DNA of 64,000 nt from Limimaricola cinnabarinus (GCF_002723615.1 NZ_KZ304951.1:269344-333343); one strand, 5' to 3'. Positions 1-8,169 are shown, counted from the stretch's first letter. Translations and numbers: made by a program. The notes: a model not told the origin generated them from the sequence alone.

Positions 1-276
1 GAAGTTGCGGTAGCCGCGCCGGTAAAGGTCTAGGATCAGCGCCGCCATCAGCACCGTCTTGCCGCTGCCCGTGGCCATGTGGAACAGCAGGTGCGGCGCC
101 TTGGGGCGTGCCTTGTATTTGTCCATGTAGATCAGCCAGCGCTCTAATGCCGTTCGCTGGTAGGGCCTTAGAGAGATATTGCTCGCCAGATTGTCTGTGA
201 TTGCATCCGGGATAGCAGACTCAAGATCTGCAAACTCAATAGCGGCGTCGATGCGTTCGGTAAGGGTCTGACTCAT
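1..276 (-). CDS. Type III restriction enzyme, Res (helicase/nuclease) subunit, 5' end only
   Basis: Only the first 92 codons lie in the window; the gene runs off its left edge. A DEAD/DEAH-type ATPase start is visible: a Q-motif-like RPYQ at residues 37-40 and a Walker A motif MATGSGKT at 67-74. Res subunits of type III systems use ATP for translocation and cut DNA when complexed with Mod. The ATG at 276-274 overlaps the TGA of the upstream mod gene in an ATGA, so the two are translationally coupled and surely belong to one system. The nuclease domain is outside the window, so the subunit's integrity cannot be judged. Confidence 0.8.
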   Translation of the reverse strand, partial: MSQTLTERIDAAIEFADLESAIPDAITDNLASNISLRPYQRTALERWLIYMDKYKARPKAPHLLFHMATGSGKTVLMAALILDLYRRGYRNF

Positions 277-2165
277 GCGTCCAGCCCATAGAAAGAGCGT
301 GTAGCTCGGGCGTCTTCGTCGGAGATGTCAAAGTCCGCATCGCCAAGGGAGCCGAGATTGACATAAAGGTGGTTGGCATCAAGGCAGTCCATCAACACAC
401 GCTTAGCCTCGTCCAGCGGAAGTGCTGCGAAGTCATCGGTATCGAAGGCGCTCAGGTCCACGTCATAGCGTAGATAGCCGGTGGCCTGCATGTCGGCATG
501 GATGGTTTGCAGCGCGGCCATATCCGGGGCTGCTTCGATCCGGTCGGCAAAGGCAGAGTTTGAAGCCGCGAGTTCGGCATAAACAAACGATCCGCCGCCC
601 TGCCACTCGATGGCTTTGGAAATGCCGCCCTGTTCGCCTTCGATGACTTTCTTAAGGCGTTCTGCGGTCAACTTGCGAACATAGTCCATTTGCTCAATAG
701 CGAGCCATCGACGCTGCATCTTTGCCGCGACAGCGGCGAAAGTCCCGGAACCAACAAAGAAGTCAAGCACAAGGTCGCCCGGCGATGTAGTAACCTCAAT
801 AATCCGCTGCATGAGTTTTTCAGGCTTGGGTGTCGGAAATGTGTCCCCTAACCCAAATGCCATTGCCTCACGCTTCGCATCTTGATTGTCGCCAGCAAAA
901 CTTCGAAGCCAAAGCGTCTCAGGTACAATACCACTCTTTACTTCAGACAAGAACGACTTCTTCCTGGGCTTTTCCATCTCGTGATTTGGCCCCCACCACA
1001 ACCGCCCATCTTCAATGTTTTTCATTGTAGTTTCACGTTCGCTAGCCCACACTCTCGATCTTTCCGGCCAGACTTCTTTGCCAGTGCGAGGATGGGTGAT
1101 CGGATAGAAAAGATTGGGGCGCTCATCGGCGGTCTTGTTGCATGTGTAGACCACAGATTGCCAAGGTCCGCGCGGGTCGTTGTCAGGATTCTTGTAGTTC
1201 GAGAGTTGCCCCTCATCTCGCTCGACAGGGTTAAACCCCACTGACTGGATGTCTTTCACGAATACTAAGAGGTGATCGTGGCTTTGACTAAAACCAGTCG
1301 CATCATTTTGCTTTGCATATTTCTTCTGCCAGATAACATTCCCTATGAAGTTATCCCGGCCAAACAGCTCATCCATCAACACTTTAGCATAGTGTGCTTC
1401 GCCATCGTCCAAGTTGACGAATACTGTGCCATCGCGACTTAGCAACTCCTTCGCCACTTCCAGCCGGTTTCGCATGAAGGTCAGCCACGCTGAATGGTTG
1501 AAGCGATCATTATATCGGAAGCCGTCATTGCCGGTGTTATAGGGTGGGTCGATATAGATCAGCTTCACCTCACCCGAATACCGCTTCTTCAGCGAGTGCA
1601 GCGCCAGCAGGTTGTTGCCCTTGATAAGCAGGTTGTCATCCTGAGACACGTCCCCTACGGGCTTGGCCTTGCCCTCCGCCACGGCCTCGGCATCCCAGCG
1701 TTGCCACCCTGTCAGCACCTTGGGTTCGAACAGCCGCGTGATGTCGTCCGGGGCCAGCGTCGTGTTCCAGAACACTTCGTTGCGGCCCCGGTCCTCTTTC
1801 GTCATGCCGCCTTCCAGCACGCAATCCTTGTAGGGCCACGCCAGCACCACGTCACGCGACTGGCTCAGGTAGTCGCCGCGCCCGTCCGTCAGGCCGATGC
1901 GGTTCTTGAAGGCGGTGTAGCTGTCGGGAAGGAACGCCTTGTTGGACACGAAATCCTGAAACTTCACCTTGTCGAAGACCAGCGCGTCCGCCACCTCGGT
2001 GAAGAAATGCGCCTTGATCGTGTCGGACTGCATCAGCAGTTCCAGCAACCGTGCGTCCATGTTCAGCGCCGCCTCGATCACAGCATTCTTGAGGATCGCC
2101 CCGTCCGAGATGAACGCCTGTTCGGCTTGGAGAAGCTCCGTGAGGTCATCGAGAAGGTTCTGCAT
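273..2165 (-). CDS. Type III restriction-modification DNA adenine methyltransferase (Mod)
   Basis: This 630-residue site-specific DNA methyltransferase is the modification and recognition subunit of a type III R-M system. The catalytic motif DPPY is at residues 206-209 inside LIYIDPPYNTGND, and the AdoMet motif DFFVGSG is at 468-474. That order (catalytic before AdoMet motif) is the beta-class arrangement of Mod proteins. The 250 residues between them should hold the target-recognition domain. The first ~180 residues are a long helical extension of the size usual in this family. The stop overlaps the start of the Res gene (ATGA). GC content here is clearly lower than in genes beyond 4.2 kb, suggesting an acquired module. 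The recognition sequence cannot be read from the protein. Confidence 0.9.
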   Translation of the reverse strand: MQNLLDDLTELLQAEQAFISDGAILKNAVIEAALNMDARLLELLMQSDTIKAHFFTEVADALVFDKVKFQDFVSNKAFLPDSYTAFKNRIGLTDGRGDYLSQSRDVVLAWPYKDCVLEGGMTKEDRGRNEVFWNTTLAPDDITRLFEPKVLTGWQRWDAEAVAEGKAKPVGDVSQDDNLLIKGNNLLALHSLKKRYSGEVKLIYIDPPYNTGNDGFRYNDRFNHSAWLTFMRNRLEVAKELLSRDGTVFVNLDDGEAHYAKVLMDELFGRDNFIGNVIWQKKYAKQNDATGFSQSHDHLLVFVKDIQSVGFNPVERDEGQLSNYKNPDNDPRGPWQSVVYTCNKTADERPNLFYPITHPRTGKEVWPERSRVWASERETTMKNIEDGRLWWGPNHEMEKPRKKSFLSEVKSGIVPETLWLRSFAGDNQDAKREAMAFGLGDTFPTPKPEKLMQRIIEVTTSPGDLVLDFFVGSGTFAAVAAKMQRRWLAIEQMDYVRKLTAERLKKVIEGEQGGISKAIEWQGGGSFVYAELAASNSAFADRIEAAPDMAALQTIHADMQATGYLRYDVDLSAFDTDDFAALPLDEAKRVLMDCLDANHLYVNLGSLGDADFDISDEDARATRSFYGLDA

Positions 2166-2289
2166 GGATGGTTGCCCCCGTGTTCGTTTTTTCGCACTTT
2201 GTGCCTGACGGGACAGGGAAAATCCAGACGCGACGAACCACGAGCCTTATTTGCCCCAGTAATGGGAACATTGGGTTTACAGGGGCAGG

Positions 2290-3669
2290 TCAGCGCAGGG
2301 CATAGGACCGGGTGACTTTAACTGGGGGAACCTGCCCTAGCCTTGCCTTGAAGGTGTCCTTCATCACCTGCACCAGTTCCCCTTCCAGATGGGCCTGCAC
2401 AATGAAGGCGTCATGTATGGGCAGGATCGCATGGCCCTGCCTGACAAAGTGCAGCATGATCTCTTCCGCCAAATCGCTTTCCAGCCGTTGCAGCGTCATG
2501 CCCTTGTCGGTGCCCAGCATGGCGGACACCATCGGAAAGGCGTCCAGTACCTTGTTACGGAAGTCCTCTGCCGTCATTCCCCATCGAGTGCTGTTGAAGT
2601 CGCGGGGTTCTTCTGTCGAGCCCGACTTGGAGTTGAGAAGGGCGGCAAGCGTAGCCTTGGCATGGTCCCGCAGCTCCTTGGGTGCATTCGCCCCCACGAT
2701 GGGAGAATAAGGGTCTTCCGGTATAGACTGGCCCGCCTCAGCTAACAGCACCGCCGGGTTGAAGCCCCGGAAGTCTGCTTCGATGGTGTGCTGTCCGTCT
2801 ATAGTGATCTTGGCCCGTGCATTGCTTTTGACGTTCTGCCACCACCCGCCGTAGAACCTGCCACCGTGGTCGAAGTTGCCCCGATTGAATACACGGTGCA
2901 GGCGAACCTTGCGGCCTTGGTATTCGGATTTTCGGTCATGGATAGTAAGGGGGCGGGTCGTTGCTATGTCGATCGTATCCAACTTCGCGTTGATTTCGTC
3001 CAGTCTCGCCCGAAGGTCGTCAATCTCGGGTGTGTCGTCATAGCCGCACAGACGGTCATTATGATCTTTCAATCGAACGGCTTCCCTCCCCCGGTACACT
3101 TTGAAATCGTCAAAGGTCCAGTCTTTGACTTCCAGTTCCTTTGCGCCTGCCTCCGTCAAGGCAAAGCGGCTTGTCTGACTGTCGCCCGGAAGATTATAAC
3201 CTTTTTTGACCAATTCGATATGGCCACATTTGACAAGCCAGTCTTGCACGGTCCTGAACCGGTCAGCGGTCATATACATGGGCCGGTATCGCCTTTCCCG
3301 GTCCAATGCCCCCTTGCTACGGTACATACCTATTGTAGTGGGCCATTTGTTGCACTTGGCCCGCATCAGGTTCGCAAGAATTGCACTACCACAGTCCCAA
3401 AACTTCTGTTGCGTGTCGGTGCTTGGTTTGCGCACGGAAAAAGTCGCCATCCACGCTGCGCATACGTCATCCATCAGTAGGTCTATGAGGTTTTGCGCAT
3501 CCGGGTTTGATGCAGACAGATACGGTTCAAACGCCCATGAGTTGTCCCCAATTTGGTTGGGCAACTTTGCGGCCAATGCCTGGGCTTTCAAAGCAAGTGC
3601 AGACTTAGGTTCATCAGTCATCGTAAAATTTTGACACAGTTTTTCGTGGCCCGATACATATAATAGCAC
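2290..3669 (-). CDS. Uncharacterised protein: winged-helix-like N-terminus plus family-A-polymerase-like palm
   Basis: I do not recognise a named gene. The 459-residue frame starts at GTG 3669, preceded by GGGGGAAG about 8 nt upstream; an internal ATG at residue 17 is the alternative. Residues about 105-180 look like a winged helix. Residues 200-235 are charged and possibly coiled-coil. Residues 256-312 (RVFNRGNFDHGGRFYGGWWQ, then EADFRGFNPAVLLAEAG) resemble polymerase motif A, with Asp299 as the candidate catalytic acid. RDHAKATLAALL (334-345) sits where the O-helix R...K would be. LPIHDAFIV (416-424) resembles motif C, with His419-Asp420. No exonuclease or thumb of normal size is present. 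A plasmid or phage-type replication protein or defence-associated polymerase is possible. The polymerase reading is by eye only. Confidence 0.55.
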   Translation of the reverse strand: MLLYVSGHEKLCQNFTMTDEPKSALALKAQALAAKLPNQIGDNSWAFEPYLSASNPDAQNLIDLLMDDVCAAWMATFSVRKPSTDTQQKFWDCGSAILANLMRAKCNKWPTTIGMYRSKGALDRERRYRPMYMTADRFRTVQDWLVKCGHIELVKKGYNLPGDSQTSRFALTEAGAKELEVKDWTFDDFKVYRGREAVRLKDHNDRLCGYDDTPEIDDLRARLDEINAKLDTIDIATTRPLTIHDRKSEYQGRKVRLHRVFNRGNFDHGGRFYGGWWQNVKSNARAKITIDGQHTIEADFRGFNPAVLLAEAGQSIPEDPYSPIVGANAPKELRDHAKATLAALLNSKSGSTEEPRDFNSTRWGMTAEDFRNKVLDAFPMVSAMLGTDKGMTLQRLESDLAEEIMLHFVRQGHAILPIHDAFIVQAHLEGELVQVMKDTFKARLGQVPPVKVTRSYALR

Positions 3670-3730
3670 GCGTTAACTTCCCCCATACCCCGCCCGCGCG
3701 GCAGGGGTACGCCCCGCCTTGCAACCCGGC

Positions 3731-3868
3731 AACACTATAGGACAGAAGAAGCGCCAAGTGGGTCGGCATCCGGGCCACGCATAAAGGCAAAGACGCGCTG
3801 AGGCGCGACCCGCCCCCCACTATAGGACGAATGGATAACCAAGGCGGCATCCGTCCCACCTATAGGCG
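3731..3868. repeat. Three CACTATAGGAC-like repeats upstream of the polymerase-like gene
   Basis: Copies centre on TATAGG at 3736-3741, 3821-3826 and 3861-3866. The first two share CACTATAGGAC exactly; the third reads CACCTATAGGC. Spacing is 85 and 40 bp. They lie directly behind the start of the polymerase-like gene. They could be binding sites (iterons) for its product, or minus-strand -10 elements (TATAGT). The likeness to the 3' half of T7-class phage promoters is noted but unproven. Confidence 0.45.
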
Positions 3869-4101
3869 GATAGAGAGCCACCCGATACGACACCCGCCGG
3901 TTGACAGAAACAGTACTTGCGATCAATAAGTGGGGCGTCATGTGAGACACCAAAGCAACCTTCGCGCTTGGATGTCCAGTTAAGTCAACGACTTAGAAAA
4001 ATGGTGGATTGTCCCTGTCTCTCCGCCACTACCCCCCTGAATATCCTCACGGCTTTGGAGATGCTCGGGTGTGGTGCGCCTGCTTGGACACTCCGATAGA
4101 T

Positions 4102-4136
4102 GCCTGAAAAGCGTCATGCCATGACCCCTTTCAGGC
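4102..4136 (-). terminator. Hairpin downstream of the MDR oxidoreductase gene
   Basis: GCCTGAAA and TTTCAGGC form an 8-bp outer stem, with an inner TCATG/CATGA stem. It lies about 40 nt past the stop of the minus-strand oxidoreductase gene. There is no long T-tract, so termination strength is uncertain. Confidence 0.5.
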
Positions 4137-4174
4137 CTCCGGATGGCCTGGCCCCGATCCCATCCTCGTGATGG

Positions 4175-5245
4175 TCAGCCTGCGACCGCCACCCCGATCT
4201 TGCCCATGTGCGACTTTTCCAGGAATGCCGTCTGCGCCGCGTGCAAGTCGCGCAATGGATAGGTTTCGGCGATCACGGGCTTGATCTCGCCCGCCTCAAT
4301 GTAGCTGATCAGATCAGTGAACACGCGCGGGTCCTGCCGAGTGCTGCCAATCAGTGTCAGATCTTTGAGGTAGAGCGTCCGCAGATCAAGCTCGACAATC
4401 GGCCCTGCAATAGCGCCCGATGTCACGTAGCGACCGCGTGGGACCAACGTATCGAGCAGTTCGGGCCAGCGCGGCCCACCCACCAGGTCGAGCACCACGT
4501 CGAAGGTTTCATCCGGATAAGCGTCGTCGCGGTCCATCACCGCATCGGCGCCGAGCGTTTTCAGCGCTTCCATCTTGGCCGGGCTGGTCGAAGCCGTGAC
4601 ATGCGCGCCTCGCCGCTTGGCGAGTTGCACCGCCGCCGAGCCGACGCCGCCAGATGCCCCGGTGATCAGCACATGCTCGGCGCCCAGTCCGGCGCGCTGG
4701 ATCATGCCTTCGGCAGTGGAGAACGCACAAGGAAATGACGCAAGTTCGATGTCCGTGAGCGGGCTGTCGATCCGCAGCGCGTGTTCGTCGTCCATGGTGG
4801 CATATTCGGCAAAGCCGCCATCGCGCTCCGAGCCGAAGGTGACAAGCGCATCCGGTCCTGCGCCGGTTGGACGATGCATAGGCCGTACCAGCACGCGCTG
4901 GCCAATCCGCGCAGCCTCCACACCGTCACCAACCGCAACGATCTCACCGCAGCAGTCCGCGCCCTGGATGCGCGGAAAGCTGAGCGCACCGGACCATGCG
5001 CCGTCGGCATCGGAGGCGCCCGCATAGCCCTCCGCGGCGGCCGAACCGGTGTCGCCCCGCACCGCTTTCGAATACCAGCCCGTTCGGGTGTTGACGTCGG
5101 TGTTGTTCACCGCCGACGCGCCCACACGGATCAGTACCTCGCCAGCTTCCGGTCGCGGAACCGGCACGTCCTCGCGCCATTCGAGCTTGTCCAACCCGCC
5201 ATGGCCCGTGAGGATGACGGCTTTCATCGTTTCAGGCAGTGTCAC
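4175..5245 (-). CDS. Zinc-independent MDR-family alcohol dehydrogenase / quinone oxidoreductase
   Basis: This is a medium-chain dehydrogenase/reductase of about 356 residues. The N-terminal GroES-like fold begins MKAVILTGHGGLDKLEW, and the NAD(P)-binding Rossmann fold carries ITGASGGVGSAAVQLAKRRG. Such proteins are usually NADPH-dependent quinone or enone reductases in the cytosol. Structural-zinc cysteines are not evident. The open frame reaches a TTG at 5260 inside the divergent operator. GGAG at 5255-5258 is spaced best for the GTG at 5245, while homologues typically begin at the ATG at 5227, so the start is uncertain by up to 11 codons. A TetR gene is divergent across a large inverted repeat, making this its probable target. 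The substrate is unknown. Confidence 0.85.
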   Translation of the reverse strand: MTLPETMKAVILTGHGGLDKLEWREDVPVPRPEAGEVLIRVGASAVNNTDVNTRTGWYSKAVRGDTGSAAAEGYAGASDADGAWSGALSFPRIQGADCCGEIVAVGDGVEAARIGQRVLVRPMHRPTGAGPDALVTFGSERDGGFAEYATMDDEHALRIDSPLTDIELASFPCAFSTAEGMIQRAGLGAEHVLITGASGGVGSAAVQLAKRRGAHVTASTSPAKMEALKTLGADAVMDRDDAYPDETFDVVLDLVGGPRWPELLDTLVPRGRYVTSGAIAGPIVELDLRTLYLKDLTLIGSTRQDPRVFTDLISYIEAGEIKPVIAETYPLRDLHAAQTAFLEKSHMGKIGVAVAG

Positions 5246-5261
5246 TTGGGGATGCTCCAAT

Positions 5262-5305
5262 GTAGAATGATTGCTCTACTTGCGTAGGTAGAGAGGTCAT
5301 TCTAC
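5262..5305. promoter_or_regulatory. Large inverted repeat, probable TetR operator
   Basis: The 18-nt arms GTAGAATGATTGCTCTAC (5262-5279) and GTAGAGAGGTCATTCTAC (5288-5305) are near-perfect reverse complements around an 8-nt centre. The element occupies almost the whole gap between the divergent oxidoreductase and TetR genes. Local-regulator control of both genes is the simplest reading. Confidence 0.75.
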
Positions 5306-5315
5306 ATCGTCAAGC

Positions 5316-5840
5316 ATGAGTGATATGATGAGCAAGATAGCCGCGGGGCTTGAGCGCGCCTTTGCCAGCCGAGGCTTCGCCGAGCCCAGCGTCGAAGACC
5401 TGCGGGATGCTGCGGATGTAAGCCTCCGCACGCTCTACAAATACACGCCTTCCCGGGCGGAGATGGTGCTGGCGGCGCTGGAGAACCGGCACCAGCGCTA
5501 TCTCGCCCGTGTCTTCGATGACCTGCCAAAGGAGCCAGGAGAGGCGCTCGATACGATCCTGACCCGCATCGGCAACTGGATGGCGACCGAGGCTTCGCAT
5601 GGCTGCCTCTTTCATGCCGCCGTGGCCGCCGAACCCGGAAGTCAGCCTCTCCGCGCTCTTCTCGAGCGCCACAAGGCAGAAGTCGCGGCAAGAGCCGCAG
5701 CAGCGACCGATCTGCACGGGGCCGATACCGCGCTCTTGGTGATCATCGAAGGACTGACGCAAGCATGGCCGCTGCGCGGCGAGGCCGCGCTCGATGCGGC
5801 CAAGCGGTTAGGTGTTGCGCTGCGGCCACCGGACAATTGA
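5316..5840 (+). CDS. TetR/AcrR family transcriptional regulator
   Basis: This 174-residue one-component repressor has an N-terminal TetR helix-turn-helix at about residues 15-50 (FAEPSVEDLRDAADVSLRTLYKY, quoted in part as SVEDLRDAADVSLRTLYKYT). The C-terminal ligand domain is short. The start MSDMMSK lies 10 nt after the inverted repeat. It is divergent from the MDR oxidoreductase gene and probably represses it and itself until an unknown small molecule binds. The last residues run directly into the stop, with no truncation visible. Confidence 0.88.
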   Translation: MSDMMSKIAAGLERAFASRGFAEPSVEDLRDAADVSLRTLYKYTPSRAEMVLAALENRHQRYLARVFDDLPKEPGEALDTILTRIGNWMATEASHGCLFHAAVAAEPGSQPLRALLERHKAEVAARAAAATDLHGADTALLVIIEGLTQAWPLRGEAALDAAKRLGVALRPPDN

Positions 5841-5999
5841 CGGAGGCAAAGCCGGATCTCGCAGCTTGATCCGCTTCCCGACCGAAGCGCCCTTCAAACC
5901 CGCGGGGAAAGAACGTCAGCTCCCCGCTGCCCCGAGGCTGCGTCCTGAAACGCGTTCCGGCATAGGTCTTCGGCATTCGATCCCTGATCGAGCGGCCCC

Positions 6000-6555
6000 A
6001 TGCCGCTTGTTCCCGTTTCCCTTTTCGCCCGCCTGATCCTGCTGGCCGCCCCGGCCTGGTTCGCCCGCAGGCATGACCCGTCCCAGAAGGCCCATCAGCT
6101 GTTCTTCGCGGTGATCGCGCTCCATGCCATGCAATCGCTGCTGCTGACGCTGCGATGGGGCCATGGGATCGAGCCTGCCGGGCGCTTCGCCGGGTTCACG
6201 GCGCCGGTCCTGCCGGTCATTGCCTACATGTCCTGCAGGGCCCTCTCCGCTCCACTCCGCTGCGCGGCGGGCGCCTTTGGCCGCTCGCGGTCATTTTGGT
6301 GAACTGGATGGCCGTGGCCACGGTGCCGGAGGCCGGAAGTGCCTTCATTCCCGTCACCTATCCCGGCTTCGGCGGGTTGCCGATCGGGCTCGCCCGGCGG
6401 GGACCGGACCGGCTCGCTCTCTCGCCGCGACATCATCTTCGATTTCATCAGGCATGAGGGGCGGAATGTCGGGCTGATCGTCGGCGTGCTCCAATCCGCC
6501 CTCGTGCTGATCATCGGCCTTTGCGCGGCGTTCGGCCCCGACCAGGGCGATACAG
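6000..6555 (+). pseudogene. Remnant of a membrane-domain AraC-type regulator
   Basis: Three frames in succession each hold part of one protein. At 6000-6245: MPLVPVSLFARLILLAAP and ALHAMQSLLLTLRWGHG. At about 6250-6420: RLWPLAVILVNWMAVATVPEAG and LPIGLARRGPDRLALS. At about 6430-6540: RHEGRNVGLIVGVLQSALVL. Together these resemble the N-terminal multi-helix membrane domain seen in one class of AraC regulators (LRWGYG and LARRGPD segments). At least two frameshifts and some deletion are needed to join them. The AraC DNA-binding domain is absent. The convergent L,D-transpeptidase gene begins right after the remnant, so this is a decayed gene. Confidence 0.6.
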
Positions 6556-6600
6556 GTTGCCCCCCGTCAGCACCCGTGGGGTGTTGGCCGGGGGCCGTGT

Positions 6601-7221
6601 TCAGCTGTGGTGATCCATCCCGTGCTGGTCCGGGCTGTAGGGGTTTCCCGCCTTCGGATGGAGATAGACCTTCGTGCCCATGGGGACCTTCTCGTAGAGC
6701 TCGATGATGTGGTCGTTCACCAGCCGCGCGCAGCCATTCGACACCGCCTGACCGATCGTCGAGGGCTGGTTGGTGCCGTGGATGCGCAGATATGTGTCCC
6801 GACCATCGACGAAGAGATAGAGCGCCCGCGCCCCGAGCGGGTTGTCGAGACCGCCGGGCATGCCGTCCTCGGCGTATTTCTCGTATTTCTCGGGCGCCCG
6901 CCGCACCATGGCCGGGGTCGGCTTCCAGCTTGGCCATTCCCTCTTCATCTGCACGACGAAACTGCCCGCGTGATAGAGGTCGTCGCGTCCGACGCCGACG
7001 CTGTAGCGGATCGCCCGGCCTTCGGGCAGCGTCCAGTAGAGCGCGAACTCGTCCGGCATGACGTGGATCTCCCCGGCGGGGATGCCCGGCGCGATGTCGA
7101 CTTCGCGCGGCAGGAACCGCTCCGGCAGTTCGCCTCCCGCATGCGCCCGCACCAGACCGGGGGCCCATGCCCCGGCCGCACCGAACCCCGCCAGTCGTGT
7201 CAGAAACCGTCTTCTCTGCAT
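6601..7221 (-). CDS. L,D-transpeptidase (YkuD family), Tat-exported
   Basis: The 206-residue protein has a twin-arginine-type leader (RRRFLTRLAGFGAAGAW). The YkuD catalytic block is HGTNQPSTIG with His148, then SNGCARL with Cys164 as nucleophile. It makes or edits meso-DAP cross-links in the periplasm, or attaches proteins to peptidoglycan. The size is normal for the single-domain family. It lies alone, convergent with the AraC remnant and upstream of the ion-channel gene on the same strand with a 113-bp gap. The specific role is unknown. Confidence 0.9.
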   Translation of the reverse strand: MQRRRFLTRLAGFGAAGAWAPGLVRAHAGGELPERFLPREVDIAPGIPAGEIHVMPDEFALYWTLPEGRAIRYSVGVGRDDLYHAGSFVVQMKREWPSWKPTPAMVRRAPEKYEKYAEDGMPGGLDNPLGARALYLFVDGRDTYLRIHGTNQPSTIGQAVSNGCARLVNDHIIELYEKVPMGTKVYLHPKAGNPYSPDQHGMDHHS

Positions 7222-7334
7222 GTCATTCGCCTCATGATTGACCGGTTACAATGACCCAAGCAGTCTTTGGCTCTTTCGGTTCACACCGGGGCTGCCAAGA
7301 CGGAGGGCCCGCCCCCGGGCCGGGCAGGACCGGG

Positions 7335-7784
7335 TCAGCCGTCATCGGAGAGGGGCGCCTTGCCGCCCATCACCTGAAGCATGAAGGAGCCCGAAGCGGT
7401 GATCATCAGGAAGCCATGGAACGCCTCGATCCCGGTGATGAAGCGCAGATGACCGTCAGGGTTCAGATCGCCGCGGCCCAGCGTGGTGAAATTGACCAGC
7501 GAGAAATAGAAGTAGTCCATGAGGGTCGGGTCCGGTGCGCCGGAGGCAGCCGGCCTCAGATCGCCGATCTGCAATCCCCGCACCGCCCAGACGAAGGCGA
7601 AGGTGTAGATCAGCGCCTCGATCACATGCGCCACGGTGATCGCGCCGATCGTCATGGAAAGATGACGCCCCCGGGCATTGGCCGGGCCGGACGCGATCGC
7701 ATCAGAAACCCGTTTCAGCATGAAATAATGGATGGCGCTGCACAGCGCCACGACGACGGCTGATATGAGGATGGCCGGGATCAT
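7335..7784 (-). CDS. Two-helix pore-domain ion channel protein
   Basis: This 149-residue membrane protein has helices at about residues 3-24, 48-70 and 116-140. A P-loop precedes the last helix with FTTLGRGD, close to the TTxGYGD potassium selectivity filter but with Arg in place of Tyr. No cytoplasmic TrkA-type domain follows. It belongs with the small Ion_trans_2-type channels. Ion selectivity should not be assumed given the filter change. It sits next to the CsoR copper sensor and ends the minus-strand run. Confidence 0.75.
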   Translation of the reverse strand: MIPAILISAVVVALCSAIHYFMLKRVSDAIASGPANARGRHLSMTIGAITVAHVIEALIYTFAFVWAVRGLQIGDLRPAASGAPDPTLMDYFYFSLVNFTTLGRGDLNPDGHLRFITGIEAFHGFLMITASGSFMLQVMGGKAPLSDDG

Positions 7785-7823
7785 GCGGCCCCGACGACAT
7801 GAGCCACCGGATCGTTTCGCGGA

Positions 7824-8102
7824 TCAGTCACGCGCCTTCTCCAGCAGCGCGACCATCTCGCGGAACTTGGTGCGCTGCTCGTTCGGATCGCCCGAGAGGA
7901 TCGCCGCTTCGAGGCAGTGATTGGTGTGATCCTCGATCAGGAGCCGCTCGACCGCCTTCAGCGCCGAGCGCACGGCCGCGGTCTGGGCCAGCATGTCGAC
8001 GCAGTAGCGGTCGTCCTCGACCATGCGCGAGATCCCCCGGATCTGCCCCTCGAGCCGCGCCAGCCGCTTCTGGATCGCCGCCTTGTTCTGCTTTTCCTGC
8101 AT
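7824..8102 (-). CDS. csoR: CsoR/RcnR-type metal-responsive repressor, probably copper-sensing
   Basis: This 92-residue all-helical repressor starts at ATG 8102, with GGAGG eight nt upstream; the longer open frame is not needed. The three Cu(I) ligands of CsoR fall at the expected spacing: Cys34, His59 and Cys63 (W-X-Y pattern Cys-His-Cys). In the family, Cu(I) binding releases DNA. It diverges from the DUF305 gene, which is followed by convergent copper-related genes. The ATACCGGGTGAGGGTAT element upstream is a candidate operator. RcnR-type Ni/Co sensing is less likely because the N-terminal His ligand is absent. Confidence 0.88.
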   Translation of the reverse strand: MQEKQNKAAIQKRLARLEGQIRGISRMVEDDRYCVDMLAQTAAVRSALKAVERLLIEDHTNHCLEAAILSGDPNEQRTKFREMVALLEKARD

Positions 8103-8152
8103 GTCATTCGCCTCCGACTTCGGAACCCTACGCTTGAACGGTGGTTCCCGCC

Positions 8153-8169
8153 ATACCGGGTGAGGGTAT
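8153..8169. promoter_or_regulatory. Candidate CsoR operator
   Basis: ATACCGGGTGAGGGTAT is an imperfect inverted repeat (ATACC and GGTAT arms with G-rich centre). It lies between csoR and the divergent DUF305 gene. Known CsoR operators are GC-rich with TACC/GGTA-type ends. The assignment rests on pattern and position only. Confidence 0.45.

Larger units (their letters stand above)
3670..4174. other. Gene-free stretch at the edge of the acquired segment
   Basis: I see no convincing gene in this roughly 500-bp interval; the short frames have no recognisable product. It holds three short repeats (listed separately), a TTGACA hexamer at 3901-3906 facing right with no good -10 box, and a terminator-like hairpin at its right end. 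It separates the lower-GC segment from the high-GC backbone. Confidence 0.6.

Noticed and set aside
3731-3868. Full T7-class promoters and a T7-like RNA polymerase gene
   Set aside because: Only the 3' half of the consensus is present, there is no gene downstream on that strand, and the nearby protein is about half the size of T7 RNA polymerase.
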